This document shows, in pieces, positions 54,492 to 63,334 of a stretch of 64,000 nucleotides of DNA. The notes under the pieces were generated by a model, which was given only the letters and a program-made list of their open reading frames with translations, made no database searches and had not been told where the DNA came from. The stretch's first letter is position 1. Every line of letters begins with the position of its first letter. The translations under genes were made by a program, and so were the position numbers. The stretch spans positions 1 to 64,000 of the forward strand of contig CAIFEV010000002.1 in assembly GCA_903789615.1 (NCBI GenBank), written 5' to 3'. The stretch is from an uncultured Lachnospiraceae bacterium. GTDB lineage: Bacteria > Bacillota > Clostridia > Lachnospirales > Lachnospiraceae.

Positions 54492-54755
54492 ATGAAGGAA
54501 GAAAGCGTATTAAATTATACAGTTACGTTACACGATGCAAAGCAGGCTGTGAAGTTCGTTGAGATCGTCAACGGCCTCACCGGTCACTTTGATCTTCGCG
54601 CAGGCAACTACAACTTTGACGCAAAGTCTCTTCTGGGTGTTCTGAGCATGGATCCGGGCCGGACCATGATGCTCACCGCCACGGGAGCAGACCGCACCGA
54701 GACCGAGACCGCTCTGTCGGATTTCATTCTCTCGGAGCTTCACCAGACAGCCTGA
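54492..54755 (+). CDS. HPr-like protein keeping Ser46 but lacking His15
   Basis: An 87-aa HPr-fold protein. Position 46 is Ser in FDAKSLLGVLSM, matching the HPr kinase site region. Position 15 is Asp (LHDAKQAV, with a His only at 14), and the Arg17-Pro18 of true HPr are Lys-Gln, so PTS phosphotransfer is not expected. This recalls Crh of Bacillus, a regulatory HPr without His15. AAAGGAG precedes the ATG; monocistronic with its own promoter and terminator. Confidence 0.82.
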   Translation: MKEESVLNYTVTLHDAKQAVKFVEIVNGLTGHFDLRAGNYNFDAKSLLGVLSMDPGRTMMLTATGADRTETETALSDFILSELHQTA

Positions 54756-54785
54756 AAACAGTCCATACCGCGTGGCTGACGCTTT

Positions 54786-54835
54786 TGCCGCAGCCGTCTC
54801 CGGAAGTTCTCCGGGAACGGCTGCGGCACTTTTTA
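54786..54835 (+). terminator. Terminator of the HPr-like gene
   Basis: GCCGCAGCCGT pairs with ACGGCTGCGGC around an inner TCCGGA-type stem, followed by ACTTTTTAT. Confidence 0.88.
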
Positions 54836-54843
54836 TCCCGCGA

Positions 54844-54872
54844 TTGACTCAGCATTGTAAATAGAATACAAT
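54844..54872 (+). promoter_or_regulatory. Promoter of the LCP gene
   Basis: -35 TTGACT (54844-54849), 17-bp spacer, -10 TACAAT (54867-54872), about 80 nt before the ATG. Confidence 0.75.
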
Positions 54873-54950
54873 GTAACATATTTGTAATAATCACAGCAGG
54901 GCACGACTGTCTCTCGACGTGTCCTGGTTTTGCACGGGAGAATACACAAC

Positions 54951-56645
54951 ATGAAGAACAACAGCCCTGACGATAATGGGATGCACTCCGAGAACGGGTA
55001 TAATATACGCCGCGATTCTCTGACACCGAGGCAGAAGCGCCTGATTCTGCAGCGCCGGAAGCGGCGCCGCCTCTCAAAGCGGGTCGGGATCGTCCTTTCC
55101 TGTATCGAAATCGCTCTTTTCGTGCTCGCCATGGTCACGGTTTACCGTCTGGGCGTCATCCCGGACAAGTACCTCATCGCCGCCGGCGTCATTCTCGCAG
55201 CCATCTCGGTCTTCGCACTGATGAGCCAGTTCGCAAAGCACAAGCTCCCCGGCAAGATCATCGCCGTCGTCCTCGCGTTCATGTGCGGTTTTGTGACCTT
55301 CTACGCCACCGTGACCATGGACGCCCTGTCCAACATCACGGGCGCCACCACGGAGGAATATCAGTACTCGGTGGTGGTTGCATCCGGCGACAGTGCCCAG
55401 ACAATAGCCGACGTGGCGGATTATACCTTTGAGTATGTATCCGGTATGGATTCCTCAAATCTGGACAAGCTGCTCAAAATGATCGAAAAGGACACAAAGA
55501 CATCTCCCGCATCCAGTGAGATCAGCGACTGGCAGACGGCCGTGGGCGACATCACGAACGGGTCGGGGGTGGCCATCATCGTGCCGGAGAGTATTCGTGA
55601 ATCCATCTCCTCGATCATGACGACCTTTGACAGCGATACGAAAGTACTCAAGACCTATACGATCCGGGAGACGCTGACCGAGAGCGCCGGCATCTCCACA
55701 AACAAGGTCAACGTGTCGATGGAACCATTTGCCCTGTATATCGCGGGCAATGATCAGGAGGGCGAGATCGGAACAACCGGCAACAACGACGTGAATCTGG
55801 TCGTCGTGGTCAACCCGACGACCCGTCAGATCCTGATCGTTTCCACGCCGCGCGACTCATACATTCCGATCGTGTCTGACACCGGAAAGGTCATGGACAG
55901 CGACAAGCTCACCCACGCCGGTGACTACGGAGTCGGCTACTCGATGGCAACACTGGAGCACCTGTATGACGTCGAACTGGACTACTACTTCCGCCTGAAC
56001 TTCACGGGGTGTGCCGGCATTGTGGACGCCATCGCGCCGATCACCGTGCACTCTGACGTAGACTTCACCACGACGCCTGACACGTATCCGGAACCGCTGA
56101 CCTTCCACGCGGGTGACAATGTCATCGACAACGGCGACTACGCCCTGGCTTTCTGCCGGGAGCGCCACGCATTCCCGCTGGGCGATATCCAGCGCGGCAA
56201 GGATCAGATGTATGTGCTCACGGGCATCATCAACCGTGTGTCCTCACCGGCCATTCTGACCCGCTACACCTCCCTGATGGAGAGCATCAAAGACCTGTTC
56301 AACACCAGCATGCCGCAGAGCAGTTTCAGCAAGCTGGTGAACATGACGCTTCAGGATCCGACCTGGAATGTGCAGACATACTCCACGATGTATGATTCCT
56401 TCACGAAAGCCTATTCGCCGCTGCTCACCTTTGACGTGGACATGACGATTCTGGACGACACATCCGTTCAGGTCGTCAAGGAGCTCATCGACAAGACCGA
56501 GGCCGGCGACGTATTTGACGTAAACACCTACGCGGCGCAGCGCTACACTGAGCTTGGCGGCGCGCACCCGGACCGGGTGGAAGCTGCCCTCTCCGGTGAC
56601 ACAGACAGCAGCACCGCGGCTGAGACGACAGCCGCCGCGGGCTGA
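54951..56645 (+). CDS. LytR-CpsA-Psr family cell-wall glycopolymer ligase
   Basis: Attaches teichoic-acid-like or capsule polymers to peptidoglycan. The 564-aa protein has a basic cytoplasmic N-terminus (RRKRRRLSKR), three TM segments (about 46-66, 72-94, 102-124) and an extracellular LCP domain (about 255-440) with STPRDSYIP and FCRERHAFPLGDIQRGKDQM, which hold the Asp and Arg residues that bind the lipid pyrophosphate. The C-terminus is Ser/Thr/Ala-rich. The ATG at 54951 is preferred over one 21 nt upstream because GGGAG lies between them. Confidence 0.93.
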   Translation: MKNNSPDDNGMHSENGYNIRRDSLTPRQKRLILQRRKRRRLSKRVGIVLSCIEIALFVLAMVTVYRLGVIPDKYLIAAGVILAAISVFALMSQFAKHKLPGKIIAVVLAFMCGFVTFYATVTMDALSNITGATTEEYQYSVVVASGDSAQTIADVADYTFEYVSGMDSSNLDKLLKMIEKDTKTSPASSEISDWQTAVGDITNGSGVAIIVPESIRESISSIMTTFDSDTKVLKTYTIRETLTESAGISTNKVNVSMEPFALYIAGNDQEGEIGTTGNNDVNLVVVVNPTTRQILIVSTPRDSYIPIVSDTGKVMDSDKLTHAGDYGVGYSMATLEHLYDVELDYYFRLNFTGCAGIVDAIAPITVHSDVDFTTTPDTYPEPLTFHAGDNVIDNGDYALAFCRERHAFPLGDIQRGKDQMYVLTGIINRVSSPAILTRYTSLMESIKDLFNTSMPQSSFSKLVNMTLQDPTWNVQTYSTMYDSFTKAYSPLLTFDVDMTILDDTSVQVVKELIDKTEAGDVFDVNTYAAQRYTELGGAHPDRVEAALSGDTDSSTAAETTAAAG

Positions 56646-56662
56646 AGCATCTCTCAGGAGAC

Positions 56663-56709
56663 AGAAGGCAGATTCCTTTTACAAAAACGGGATTTTGCCT
56701 TCTTTTTTT
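56663..56709 (+). terminator. Terminator of the LCP gene
   Basis: AGAAGGCA pairs with TGCCTTCT, followed by seven T, 18 nt past the LCP stop. Confidence 0.82.
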
Positions 56710-56722
56710 GCTTTTTTCTTTA

Positions 56723-56751
56723 TTCACAGGAAGTCCGTATTTTTTTATAAT
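56723..56751 (+). promoter_or_regulatory. Promoter of the GH115 gene
   Basis: -35 TTCACA (56723-56728), 17-bp spacer, perfect -10 TATAAT (56746-56751), 33 nt before the ATG. Confidence 0.7.
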
Positions 56752-56783
56752 AGAAACGCAAGAATGCGTGACAAGGAGGAAAT

Positions 56784-58796
56784 ATGTTTACTCTCAACCG
56801 CCATCTTGAGGTTCAGATTCCCCGGGAATGCGACGGAAAGCCGGTCCGGCATGCCGTAAAGACGCTGAAAAGAGATCTAGGCAATGTATTTTCAGAGACA
56901 GAAGCCGCGGGCGGCATGCTTTTCCTGCAGCAGGCCGATCTTCCGGATGAAGCGTACGAGGTATGCGTAGATGATGCGACAATCACGCTGCGCGCCTCTT
57001 CCCAGCTCGGATTCGTGTACGGGATCTACGCCGTGAGCCGGGAGTTTCTGGGTGTCCTGCCGTTCTGGTTTTTCATGGATCAGCCCTTTGCCAGGGTTTC
57101 AGAAAAGCAGATTCCTTCGGGCACGAAGCTCACGAGCCCGTCATACGCGGTGAAATACCGCGGGTGGTTCGTGAATGACGAAGTGCTGCTTGATCACTGG
57201 AGTGTGGACCGCAATCCCGCCAGGCCGTTTGAGCTGACCTACGAGGCGCTGCTGCGCCTGGGCGGCAACATGGTCATCCCGGGGACGGGCGAGAACGCGC
57301 GCAAATACCGGCAGATGGCCTCCGACATGGGCCTTGTCATCACCCAGCATCACGCCGAGCCGCTGGGCGCGGAGATGTTCCTGCACGCCTGGCCGGACCT
57401 TGACCCCAGCTATGACAGATATCCGGAAAAGTTCCGGCAGCTCTGGAAGAACGCCATTGACGAACAGAAGGGCATGCGGGTTCTCTGGAATCTGGGCTTC
57501 CGCGGACAGGGAGACGTCCCGTTCTGGCACAATGATCCCCGCTACGCAACACCTGCTTCGCGCGGGAAGCTGATAAGCGACATCATCCGTCTGCAGTACG
57601 ATTTAGTCCGCGCGTCCGATCCGAAGGCCGACTGCTGTGTCAACCTGTACGGTGAAGTTCTGGAGCTGTACCGTCAGGGGTACCTTTCCTTCCCGGACGA
57701 CGTGATCAAAATCTGGGCGGACAACGGCTTCGGAGCCATGGTGTCAAGACGGCAGGACAACCACAACCCGCGCATTCCGGCAATCCCGCGCGAAGGCGAG
57801 AAGGGGCCGCACGGCATCTACTACCACGTGTCCTTCTACGATCTGCAGGCTGCCAACCATATCACGATGCTTCAGGTCCCCCCGGAATTGGTCAGAGAGC
57901 AGCTGAAGAGCACACTCGCACACGACATGGGCAGTTTCTGGCTCATCAACTGCAGCAATATCCGGCCGCACGTGTACTATCTGGATTTCGTCGCCCGCCT
58001 GTGGCAGTCCGGAGACATCGACATTGCCGGACACGCGAAGGAGTATGCCGCGCAGTATTACGGAAAAGAAAACGCCTCCCGCGTCGCGTCCCTCATCCGG
58101 GACTACCACGAGAGCGCCGTCGCCTACGGGCCGCATGAAGACGACCTCGCGGGCGACCAGTTCGAGAACCACGTGGCCCGCTGCCTCATCTCGCAGTTTC
58201 TCATTGACCCGGACAAGGCCTCGGAGAGCCTTCAGTGGTTTAAAAAGACAGACAGCCTGAAGGAGCAGATTCAGGCGTACGCTGATATCTACCGTGAGGG
58301 ACATCGGAAGTATCAGCGCCACTACAAGCACTGCGTAAAGGCCTGGGCGGAAATGGACGAACCGTCAGACACGCTGCTTTCCGACACGCTTGTGCTCTGT
58401 GCATCGATCCACATGCACTGCTCCACCGGCGCGTGGCTCGTGACGGAGGCGCTGCGCGAGGCATATGCGCACAACTGGCAGCGCGCCTTCTATAACGCCG
58501 GGCTTGCCCGCGAGCAGTACCTGGCCGCAGACCAGGCGATGCGCTCCCGCGAACACGGCAAATGGCACAATTTCTACGCAAACGACTGCGAGGTGGACTG
58601 CAAGCAGACCGCCTGGGTCCTGGCCGGACTCATGAGCTGGCTGCGCAACCGGGATGACGGGCCGCACTTCTACCAGTGGCAGCGCGATTTCCTGAATTCC
58701 GAGGAGGACGCGAAGATCCGCCTGATCCTCACGGCCGAAAATCACCGGACCGACGAGGAAATCTTTGCGCTGATGAAAGAGCGCTGGCAGGCGTGA
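56784..58796 (+). CDS. GH115-family glycoside hydrolase (alpha-glucuronidase type)
   Basis: A 670-aa protein matching the GH115 core: a non-catalytic N-terminal alpha/beta part (about 20-100; GFVYGIYAVSREFLGV), then the barrel beginning KYRGWFVNDEVLLDHW, with WNLGFRGQGDVPFW, IWADNGFGAM and GIYYHVSFYDLQAANH. GH115 enzymes remove glucuronic acid from xylan side chains. No signal peptide, so it probably acts on imported oligosaccharides. It is shorter than typical members (over 800 aa), lacking the C-terminal beta domain. GGAGG precedes the ATG. An esterase-like gene follows. Confidence 0.88.
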   Translation: MFTLNRHLEVQIPRECDGKPVRHAVKTLKRDLGNVFSETEAAGGMLFLQQADLPDEAYEVCVDDATITLRASSQLGFVYGIYAVSREFLGVLPFWFFMDQPFARVSEKQIPSGTKLTSPSYAVKYRGWFVNDEVLLDHWSVDRNPARPFELTYEALLRLGGNMVIPGTGENARKYRQMASDMGLVITQHHAEPLGAEMFLHAWPDLDPSYDRYPEKFRQLWKNAIDEQKGMRVLWNLGFRGQGDVPFWHNDPRYATPASRGKLISDIIRLQYDLVRASDPKADCCVNLYGEVLELYRQGYLSFPDDVIKIWADNGFGAMVSRRQDNHNPRIPAIPREGEKGPHGIYYHVSFYDLQAANHITMLQVPPELVREQLKSTLAHDMGSFWLINCSNIRPHVYYLDFVARLWQSGDIDIAGHAKEYAAQYYGKENASRVASLIRDYHESAVAYGPHEDDLAGDQFENHVARCLISQFLIDPDKASESLQWFKKTDSLKEQIQAYADIYREGHRKYQRHYKHCVKAWAEMDEPSDTLLSDTLVLCASIHMHCSTGAWLVTEALREAYAHNWQRAFYNAGLAREQYLAADQAMRSREHGKWHNFYANDCEVDCKQTAWVLAGLMSWLRNRDDGPHFYQWQRDFLNSEEDAKIRLILTAENHRTDEEIFALMKERWQA

Positions 58797-58915
58797 GACA
58801 GTCTGCCGTGAAGAATAAATCCCGTCTTTTCATTTCGGAGGAAACAAAAGCTGCCTGAAGGGGAATGGCAGAATCCGCCCGGAAAATCTGTAAAGACGGG
58901 TGAAAGGCATAACAA

Positions 58916-59821
58916 GTGGCAGAAGAATTTGAAGTGAAGCTTTCGGACGGAACACCGATGAAGGGGTGGACGTGGCAGGTGAAGGATCCGTGCGCCTGCT
59001 TCTGCCTGATCACCGGTATGAATGAGTACGCGAAGCGTTACGCCAGGCTGGCCGAATGGCTGAACGGAAAGAACGTCTCGGTGTGGGTGCTTGACGCGCT
59101 CGGCCAGGGCCTGAACGCGGAGTCTGTCGAAAAGCAGGAGATCTGGCCGGCGGACGGCTTTGAAAAAAATGTGGAGGGCATACACCTCATGGATGAGCTC
59201 GCCCGCAAGGCCGGCGTGCCCGTTGTTCAGATGGGGCACTCGATGGGATCCTTCCTCACCCAGAGGCTCATGCAGCGCTATCCGGACAGCGCCGGCCGCT
59301 ACATCCTGTGCGGCAGCAACGGCGGACAGGGCACGCTGATGAAGATCGCGTATCACATGGCCAGACGCCAGGTAAATGAAACCAACCGCGAACAGCCATG
59401 CCCGAAGCTCTCCTCTCTGGGACTCGGCGGGTACACCAGGGCCGTGAAAAACCGCCGCACCGATCTGGACTGGCTCTCCTGCAACGAGGAGAACGTAGAC
59501 CGCTACATCGCCGACCCCTGGTGCGGGCACGAGGACACCGGCGGCTTCTGGCTTGAATTCCTGAAGGGTATGTCGAAGCTCTGGGACACGCAGGCAATGG
59601 CAGGCGTCGCGAAAGACCGGCCGGTGCTCATCATCGCCGGACAGGACGACCCGGTCGGCCGCTGCGGAAAAGGCCCGAAATGGCTCGCCGGCAAATACCG
59701 GGCCCTGGGCGTGAAGAACGTGACCCTGAAGCTCTACCCGCACATGCGGCACGAGATCCACAATGAAAAGGGATATATGGAGGTGTACGAAGATATCCTG
59801 AAGTTCGTGATGAAAGGGTGA
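58916..59821 (+). CDS. Alpha/beta hydrolase (monoacylglycerol lipase/esterase-like)
   Basis: A 301-aa cytoplasmic serine hydrolase with the nucleophile elbow GHSMGS, the acid in IAGQDDPVG and the His in YPHMRHEIHNE. A GTG start (AEEFEVKLSDG) with AAAGG 8 nt upstream fits. It lies 119 nt after the GH115 gene on the same strand and shares its terminator, so it could act on the same substrates, for example removing ester groups from xylan fragments, but the family fits lipids equally well. Confidence 0.87.
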   Translation: MAEEFEVKLSDGTPMKGWTWQVKDPCACFCLITGMNEYAKRYARLAEWLNGKNVSVWVLDALGQGLNAESVEKQEIWPADGFEKNVEGIHLMDELARKAGVPVVQMGHSMGSFLTQRLMQRYPDSAGRYILCGSNGGQGTLMKIAYHMARRQVNETNREQPCPKLSSLGLGGYTRAVKNRRTDLDWLSCNEENVDRYIADPWCGHEDTGGFWLEFLKGMSKLWDTQAMAGVAKDRPVLIIAGQDDPVGRCGKGPKWLAGKYRALGVKNVTLKLYPHMRHEIHNEKGYMEVYEDILKFVMKG

Positions 59822-59855
59822 ACATCAGTCCTGAGAACAGTTTCACCCAATACAT

Positions 59856-59898
59856 ATCCCCCTGCGAAAGATCTGGGATTTTTCGCAGGGGGATTTTC
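59856..59898 (+). terminator. Terminator of the GH115-hydrolase unit
   Basis: ATCCCCCTGCGAAA pairs exactly with TTTCGCAGGGGGAT, followed by TTTC. A 14-bp perfect stem. Confidence 0.85.
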
Positions 59899-59926
59899 AT
59901 GTATTATAAGGGAATCTGCAGATTTT

Positions 59927-61750
59927 TCAGCCAGCATCTGACGGTCCGGGGCCGATGTCAGGCTTTTCTGGTGCCTGCACACCCGCCTTCGTCCCGGCCT
60001 CTTCTTCGGCCTTGAGCTGCTTCTCGCGCTGGGCAAAGGCCGCAATCAGCGACTTCTTGCCGTCGACAGTCAGCACAAAATTCTCGGCGACCGGATTGAT
60101 GATGAGGCCGATCCTCGGGTCCATCATCAGCGCGTGCTTTATATCACACGGCAGCGCCGCCCATTCCTTTGCCGGATACACTCTCTGGAACTCGAACGGA
60201 TCGGTGAAGAACGGCAGGAAATGCTGCTGCTTCTTGTCCGTGATATGCGGAATCTGGATCTTCGCATTGCGCGGCAGCGAGTGATAGGTTACCAGACCGG
60301 TCAGCCGGTGCCCTTCAGCCCGCACCGGAAGCAGCAGGATCGCCTTGTCCAGCTGATCCAGCATCCGGACCTCGCGCAGCTTTACGTTCTGCTCGTGCTG
60401 TGCGTATTTGACCGGCCAGCGCGCCTCCGAGAGCAGCGAGTTCAGCGCGAACCGCAGCGCCGGATTGGTCACCTTAAACGGCAGGCGGTTCAGTTCGTTC
60501 AGCCCCGGATCCTTCTCGATCTCATCCCGGTCCAGCGTAACCTTGAACTGCCCGTTGTCGACCGTTACGAGATTCACGCCGGTGTAGTACAGATACCGGA
60601 ACAGGCTCATCTTGTCAGGGAACGGCGACGCTTTTTTTTCGTAGCGCAGAACGGCCAGCTGGCGGAACTGCCTGCGGTAGAAGTCCATCGCGTCCCGGGC
60701 AAATGACTCCTTCGAGTAGATGTCAACCGCGCCCTGATCCAGGAACGGCATATTGGTCGTGCGGTCCATCATCACGAACAGCTCGTCTGCCTCGTAAACT
60801 TTCCGGCAGAGTTCCTTCTCCAGCGCCGACTCCTTGTTCTCGAAATCGTTGACCTCGTTCTGCTCGTGAATCTGCCGGATCATGCGGATCATGAAGCAGA
60901 GTTCCTGAATCGTGAGCTTCCCGAGCGTGCCCTCGTCCAGGATTCCCGCCCGGAGGATCCCCGCAAGCTGCGCCGCCCGCTTCTCACTCACGCGGTCCGG
61001 ATTGTTGCGGCCGCGGTTCTGCTCGATGCGGTAGCACTTGTCGCCCGGATGGAACGTCTCCGGCGCCGTGTTGTTCACATAAATCGCGTAGGCGTTCTGG
61101 TTGGCGCCGCCCTCTTCAAACGTGATCTTCGGCAGCGGATCGCGCCCCAGCCGCTCAAGGCCGGAAACCGGAAACGTCGCCCGCACGCCGTTGTTTGCAT
61201 CCGTCAGAACCAGACTGTCGCCGACCGAGATGGTCCCCATCTCAAGGAACCCGGACACAAGCGTAGCCGGCGTCCCGTCATGATCCATGGCAAATGCGGT
61301 ATCCACCCTGAAAATCGCCGTCACGCCCAGCCGCTGCGAAGACTTCGGGGCAGCCTGAGGCTGTTCGTTCTCCGATGCCGTGCCCTCTGTCTTTTGGGCA
61401 GCTTCCGACGCCTCCGCTTCCTGCTTTTGCGCAGGTTCGGGCGCCTCCGCTTCCTGCTCCCGCTCAGGGGCGGCTTCCTCCGGGGCCTGCTCCCGCTCAG
61501 GGGCGGCTTCCTCCGGGGCCTGCTTTGCAGCGGCCCCGGATGCCGCAGCGGCGGTCTGCTCGGATGTGCTTTCCGGCACTGCAGCAGTCTGCTTCTCTAC
61601 AGGCCTGGTCACTTCCGCTTCCTGCTTCTGCTCAGGCTCAGACGCCTCCACATTCTGCTTTCCGTCCTCTTGTTCCGGCTTCAGCACCCCGGCAGTCTGT
61701 TCTTCTGCCGGACCGGTCTTCTTTTTACGAAAATGGTCAAATAAGCCCAT
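59927..61750 (-). CDS. SseB-domain protein with EF-Tu domain 2-like middle and repeat-rich linker
   Basis: A 607-aa cytoplasmic protein. Residues 1-11 are basic (GLFDHFRKKK). Residues about 12-135 are Glu/Ala/Pro/Gln-rich with tandem APEEAAPEREQ repeats, so disordered. Residues about 140-245 (FRVDTAFAMDHDGTPATLVS, then GTISVGDSLVLTDANNG) resemble the beta-barrel domain 2 of EF-Tu. The middle 260-450 is helical and unknown. Residues about 480-570 (LPFFTDPFEFQRVY, IGLIINPVAENFVL) match SseB. Function unknown. Monocistronic, divergent from 61896. Confidence 0.72.
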   Translation of the reverse strand: MGLFDHFRKKKTGPAEEQTAGVLKPEQEDGKQNVEASEPEQKQEAEVTRPVEKQTAAVPESTSEQTAAAASGAAAKQAPEEAAPEREQAPEEAAPEREQEAEAPEPAQKQEAEASEAAQKTEGTASENEQPQAAPKSSQRLGVTAIFRVDTAFAMDHDGTPATLVSGFLEMGTISVGDSLVLTDANNGVRATFPVSGLERLGRDPLPKITFEEGGANQNAYAIYVNNTAPETFHPGDKCYRIEQNRGRNNPDRVSEKRAAQLAGILRAGILDEGTLGKLTIQELCFMIRMIRQIHEQNEVNDFENKESALEKELCRKVYEADELFVMMDRTTNMPFLDQGAVDIYSKESFARDAMDFYRRQFRQLAVLRYEKKASPFPDKMSLFRYLYYTGVNLVTVDNGQFKVTLDRDEIEKDPGLNELNRLPFKVTNPALRFALNSLLSEARWPVKYAQHEQNVKLREVRMLDQLDKAILLLPVRAEGHRLTGLVTYHSLPRNAKIQIPHITDKKQQHFLPFFTDPFEFQRVYPAKEWAALPCDIKHALMMDPRIGLIINPVAENFVLTVDGKKSLIAAFAQREKQLKAEEEAGTKAGVQAPEKPDIGPGPSDAG

Positions 61751-61779
61751 TGGAAACCTCCAAAGTATCAGCTTGGAAT

Positions 61780-61856
61780 ATTATAGCATACAGCTCATGA
61801 AATTTGACCGTGTTAGCCTGATAAAACTGTCACGAACCCGGGCGGTATGCTATAAT
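61780..61856. promoter_or_regulatory. Divergent extended -10 promoters
   Basis: TGCTATAAT occurs on both strands: minus strand TATAAT at 61780-61785 serving the SseB-like gene, and plus strand TATAAT at 61851-61856 serving the small FakA-like gene. The extended -10 compensates for poor -35 elements. The two 11-mers TATGCTATAAT are identical and inverted. Confidence 0.65.
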
Positions 61857-61895
61857 GCAGGAAGAAATTAAAGTTCAACAGGAAAGGGAAAATAA

Positions 61896-62159
61896 ATGGA
61901 AGAATATACCGGCTATCGCTATGATACGCAGCTTCTGATCGACGGTGACGACCTGGACGAGGACGAGGTCCGTGACTATTTCACAAAGAATTTCAAGGGC
62001 GACTGCCTGCTTGCCGTCGGCGGGGACGGAGACCCGATCAAAATCCATTTCCACACGGATGAGCCCTGGAAAGTGCTCGAGTACTGCCGCAGCCTCGGTG
62101 AAATTTACGACATCGTCGTCGAGGACATGGTGAGACAGTCCAAAGGCCTTCACGGCTGA
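61896..62159 (+). CDS. Stand-alone FakA/YloV C-terminal-like domain
   Basis: An 87-aa acidic protein that aligns with the C-terminal segment of FakA (YloV), the fatty-acid kinase subunit that works with FakB: TGYRYDTQLLIDGDDLDE, CLLAVGGDGDPIKIHFHTDE, and VLEYCRSLGEIYDIVVEDM. The DhaL-type kinase domain is absent. It has its own promoter and a very strong terminator, so it is expressed alone. The assignment rests on recalled family pattern. Confidence 0.75.
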   Translation: MEEYTGYRYDTQLLIDGDDLDEDEVRDYFTKNFKGDCLLAVGGDGDPIKIHFHTDEPWKVLEYCRSLGEIYDIVVEDMVRQSKGLHG

Positions 62160-62181
62160 AATACTGCTTCCTGCTGTTTTT

Positions 62182-62237
62182 TCCGCTGCCCTGATGCACG
62201 TGTTTTTCTTTCGTGCATCAGGGCAGCGGAGCTTTTT
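62182..62237 (+). terminator. Strong terminator after the FakA-like gene
   Basis: A 19-bp perfect stem (TCCGCTGCCCTGATGCACG with its complement), loop TGTTTTTCTTT, then GCTTTTT. Confidence 0.92.
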
Positions 62238-62254
62238 GCATGTACCGGTTCCTT

Positions 62255-62746
62255 TTACACCGCGTGGTAGAAAAGAAGAATATCCTCATAGGATCCGTCC
62301 GGCATATGGAATCCCTCCGGCACAACGCCGATCCTCTTGAACCCAAGGCGTTCATACAGATGGATGGCATGGGTGTTGGCGGCTACGACCGCATTGAACT
62401 GCAGGATCCGGAATCCGTTCTCACGGGCTTTTACCAGGCAGTCCTTCACCAGCTTTTCCCCGATATGTTCTCCGCGGATATCCCTTCGCACCGCGTAAGA
62501 GGCATTACAGATATGCCCGCAGCGCCCGACATTATTCGGGTGAAGAATGTACATCCCGACAATATCTCCGCTGTCGTTGTCCCCGGCAACACCGGTATAC
62601 GTCTGCTGGCTGAAAAATGCATTCGCATTCTCTTCTGTAAGAGGTTCCATCTGCGGAAAGGCCACTCCGTCCTCCACAACCTGGTTCCATATCTTCATCA
62701 CCGCATCCGCATCGGCTTTTGTATATTCTCTGATCTTAATATCCAT
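62255..62746 (-). CDS. GNAT-family N-acetyltransferase
   Basis: A 163-aa acetyltransferase with the acetyl-CoA loop region VRRDIRGEHIGEKLVKDCL and the C-terminal NAVVAANTHAIHLYERLGF, plus YILHPNNVGRCGHICNASY in the centre. It resembles the PhoX/YhhY-type general GNATs; substrate unknown. It follows the ACT-domain gene by 15 nt. Confidence 0.88.
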   Translation of the reverse strand: MDIKIREYTKADADAVMKIWNQVVEDGVAFPQMEPLTEENANAFFSQQTYTGVAGDNDSGDIVGMYILHPNNVGRCGHICNASYAVRRDIRGEHIGEKLVKDCLVKARENGFRILQFNAVVAANTHAIHLYERLGFKRIGVVPEGFHMPDGSYEDILLFYHAV

Positions 62747-62761
62747 AATCTGCCTTCAAAA

Positions 62762-63130
62762 TCACCGCTGAATCTCATAACCGGCTTTGCTTAGCACATC
62801 AAGCGCTTTTTCAAAGTTCTCTTCTTTCGTCAGAATATAATCTGTATTGTATGTTGAGACAGCAAAAATTCCTATTTTATTCTCAGCAAGAAGTCCTGAT
62901 ATCTCTGACAATATACCGATCAGCGAAAAGTCCAGAGCCCCTTCAATTCTGAATGCCTTCCATCCGTCATCGCGAATCATAGCGTTAGAAGGCACATCCT
63001 CTACGCGGCACACCAGCGAATTTTCTTCATCCGTTTTCCCAATAAAAGAAAACGGTGCATTGAGATCCACTTGTGAATAATCTGCAACTTTGCAAACCGA
63101 AAAGACCGCGTCAATTATCTTTAGTTTCAT
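62762..63130 (-). CDS. ACT-domain protein (CASTOR/ACT_7-like)
   Basis: A 122-aa protein with two ACT-like halves; the second (about 62-120; ALDFSLIGILSEISGLLAEN) is the clear one, ending IFAVSTYNTDYILTKEENF. This tandem form is common in clostridial small amino-acid-binding proteins. AGGAGG gives a near-perfect ribosome site. It heads a two-gene unit with the GNAT gene. Confidence 0.85.
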   Translation of the reverse strand: MKLKIIDAVFSVCKVADYSQVDLNAPFSFIGKTDEENSLVCRVEDVPSNAMIRDDGWKAFRIEGALDFSLIGILSEISGLLAENKIGIFAVSTYNTDYILTKEENFEKALDVLSKAGYEIQR

Positions 63131-63259
63131 TGTCGCCTCCTGTTATTCTTGATTTATCATATGCCATTTTGCCGGTAAAAAGAAGTATCCGTACTATCTC
63201 TCCGGCGATCATCGGCAACGCGGATCAAATCAGCCAGATTTTTTTTCAGGGGCCGGGTC

Positions 63260-63296
63260 AAAAAAAGAACCGCTGCATTTTCACAGCGGTTCTTCC
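63260..63296 (-). terminator. Terminator of the radical SAM gene
   Basis: AAGAACCGCTG pairs with CAGCGGTTCTT, followed on the minus strand by TTTTTTTG. It lies about 40 nt past the stop. Confidence 0.9.
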
Positions 63297-63334
63297 CTTG
63301 GTTCTTATACAGTTCCCTTACCACAGGCGGCAGA

